Shown in pieces: positions 63,225 through 64,000 of a DNA stretch of 64,000 nt. The translations under genes were made by a program, and so were the position numbers. The notes under the pieces are model-generated. The model had not been told where the DNA came from. It searched no databases and saw nothing but the letters and a program-made list of their open reading frames with translations. Source of the DNA: Symsagittifera roscoffensis (taxonomy: Eukaryota; Xenacoelomorpha; Acoela; Convolutidae); assembly GCF_963678635.1 (NCBI RefSeq), contig NC_087069.1:54232928-54296927 (forward strand), given 5' to 3'. How positions within the stretch are numbered: position 1 is the stretch's first letter; each line of letters opens with the position of its first letter.

Positions 63225-64000
63225 CCCATCCGGGTTTTACAGAGTTTTTTAGAATAGTTCTTCTGTAATTCAAGGATGGATGATGGACGTTGGTATTTGG
63301 CGAACATCATAATTTTCTTCCGCTTCTTCTTGTGACAACGACAAATCAATTCTGATTTCAGAATGGTTGGCTATGTCAGGTTTTTCTGTTCTTCGGGGAG
63401 AACTTCTTTTGTGTCTGATCTAGCTTGGGAATGGCGTGGAGATTGTGCGTGGAGGGGATGCCTGGTTACTCGGATCTGTACGTATACTTGAACATCGAGG
63501 TGGTCATTGGTCTAGTTCAATGAAGTCCTTTTCTGCGAAGTCAAGTCGTACTCTAAATCCTTTGAGTTGTGATTGTGAGCGGCATATCGATTGTAGTTGG
63601 TCATTCTCTCTCGAGTGTAGTGAGGTCGTCTTGTCTTTTGATGTTCGTCCTTGGTGTTGTATTCTGATCTATATATTGCATCATGTGATTTTACATTTTA
63701 TAAAACTTTTATTAGTTTAATATTTTTTAATAATGATTTTAGTTAGTTGTTTTCACAAAAGCTTTTTGTTTTAGTTCGGTTATTTTGAAGAGTTACTCAC
63801 CCTTGAGTAGCTCTTATTAAAAATAAAGGTGTGGTCACAAAGCGTGGATGTAGCGCGGTGGGTTAGGCCGGCTATAGAGCATGCTCAGGACGTCCTTTCC
63901 TGGTGGGTTAGGCCAGGAGTGGGAGTATGATTTCATGCGGTGTTTGTGAGGGGTCCTGTTATGTGACAACGTTTTATGTTGGGTTTGTTGTGGTTTTACT
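62817..64000 (-). mobile_element. Giant retroelement copy 3, 3' end only
   Basis: It begins with a full 408-bp LTR (62817-63224) and continues into the same 3' UTR as copies 1 and 2 until the window ends, so it is an element in the same orientation, not a solo LTR. The antisense 94-codon frame is at 63436-63720. A deletion of roughly 60-70 bp relative to copy 2 lies near 63310. Confidence 0.9.

Overview
The window is eukaryotic, most likely from an invertebrate animal. Two exons of a ZDHHC9/14/18-type palmitoyltransferase with a GTAAGT donor lie on the plus strand, gene density is very low, and several metazoan-type mobile element classes are present: Ty3/Gypsy, BEL/Pao, a non-LTR element, a hAT-like MITE and tRNA-like SINE relics. 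I cannot place it in a phylum from the sequence.

The main content is a giant, apparently young, env-bearing Ty3/Gypsy retroelement present three times in the same (minus) orientation. Copy 1 (7952-26866, 18.9 kb) is complete with two ~408-410 bp LTRs. Copy 2 (51419-61819) is cut by a 200-N assembly gap inside pol. Copy 3 (62817-64000) runs off the window. In sense direction the order is: 5' LTR, PBS, ~1.25 kb leader, basic ORF-A (155 aa), a fused Gag-Pro-RT-RH-IN ORF (2739 aa), a 50-codon ORF without ATG, two small membrane ORFs (76 and 62 aa), a 377-codon ORF with no ATG at all, an 872-aa envelope-like glycoprotein, a 597-601 aa unknown protein, a 79-bp spliceosomal-type intron just after its stop, a long 3' UTR and the 3' LTR. 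Neighbouring ORFs are joined by ATGA or TAA-ATG junctions, so the downstream half looks like a compact viral operon whose expression needs splicing, coupled termination-reinitiation or a trans-spliced leader. The downstream ORFs stay open in both comparable copies, and the Env core differs only synonymously.

The rest is host intronic or intergenic DNA with decayed elements. 0-8 kb: ZDHHC exons 1 and 2 with a BEL/Pao relic in intron 1 and many short inverted-terminal repeats. 27-30 kb: no gene, one ~140 bp hairpin. 30.4-36.3 kb: a second, dead Ty3/Gypsy element with LTRs, PPT and a 5-bp TSD. 37.8 and 40.5 kb: two unrecognised putative host exons. 38.9 kb: a hAT-like MITE with an 8-bp TSD. 42-46 kb: BEL/Pao relics in inverted arrangement. 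47-50 kb: a 21-bp minisatellite and a dead non-LTR reverse transcriptase. The catalytic DHHC exon of the ZDHHC gene was not found, so it is either outside the window or unrecognised.
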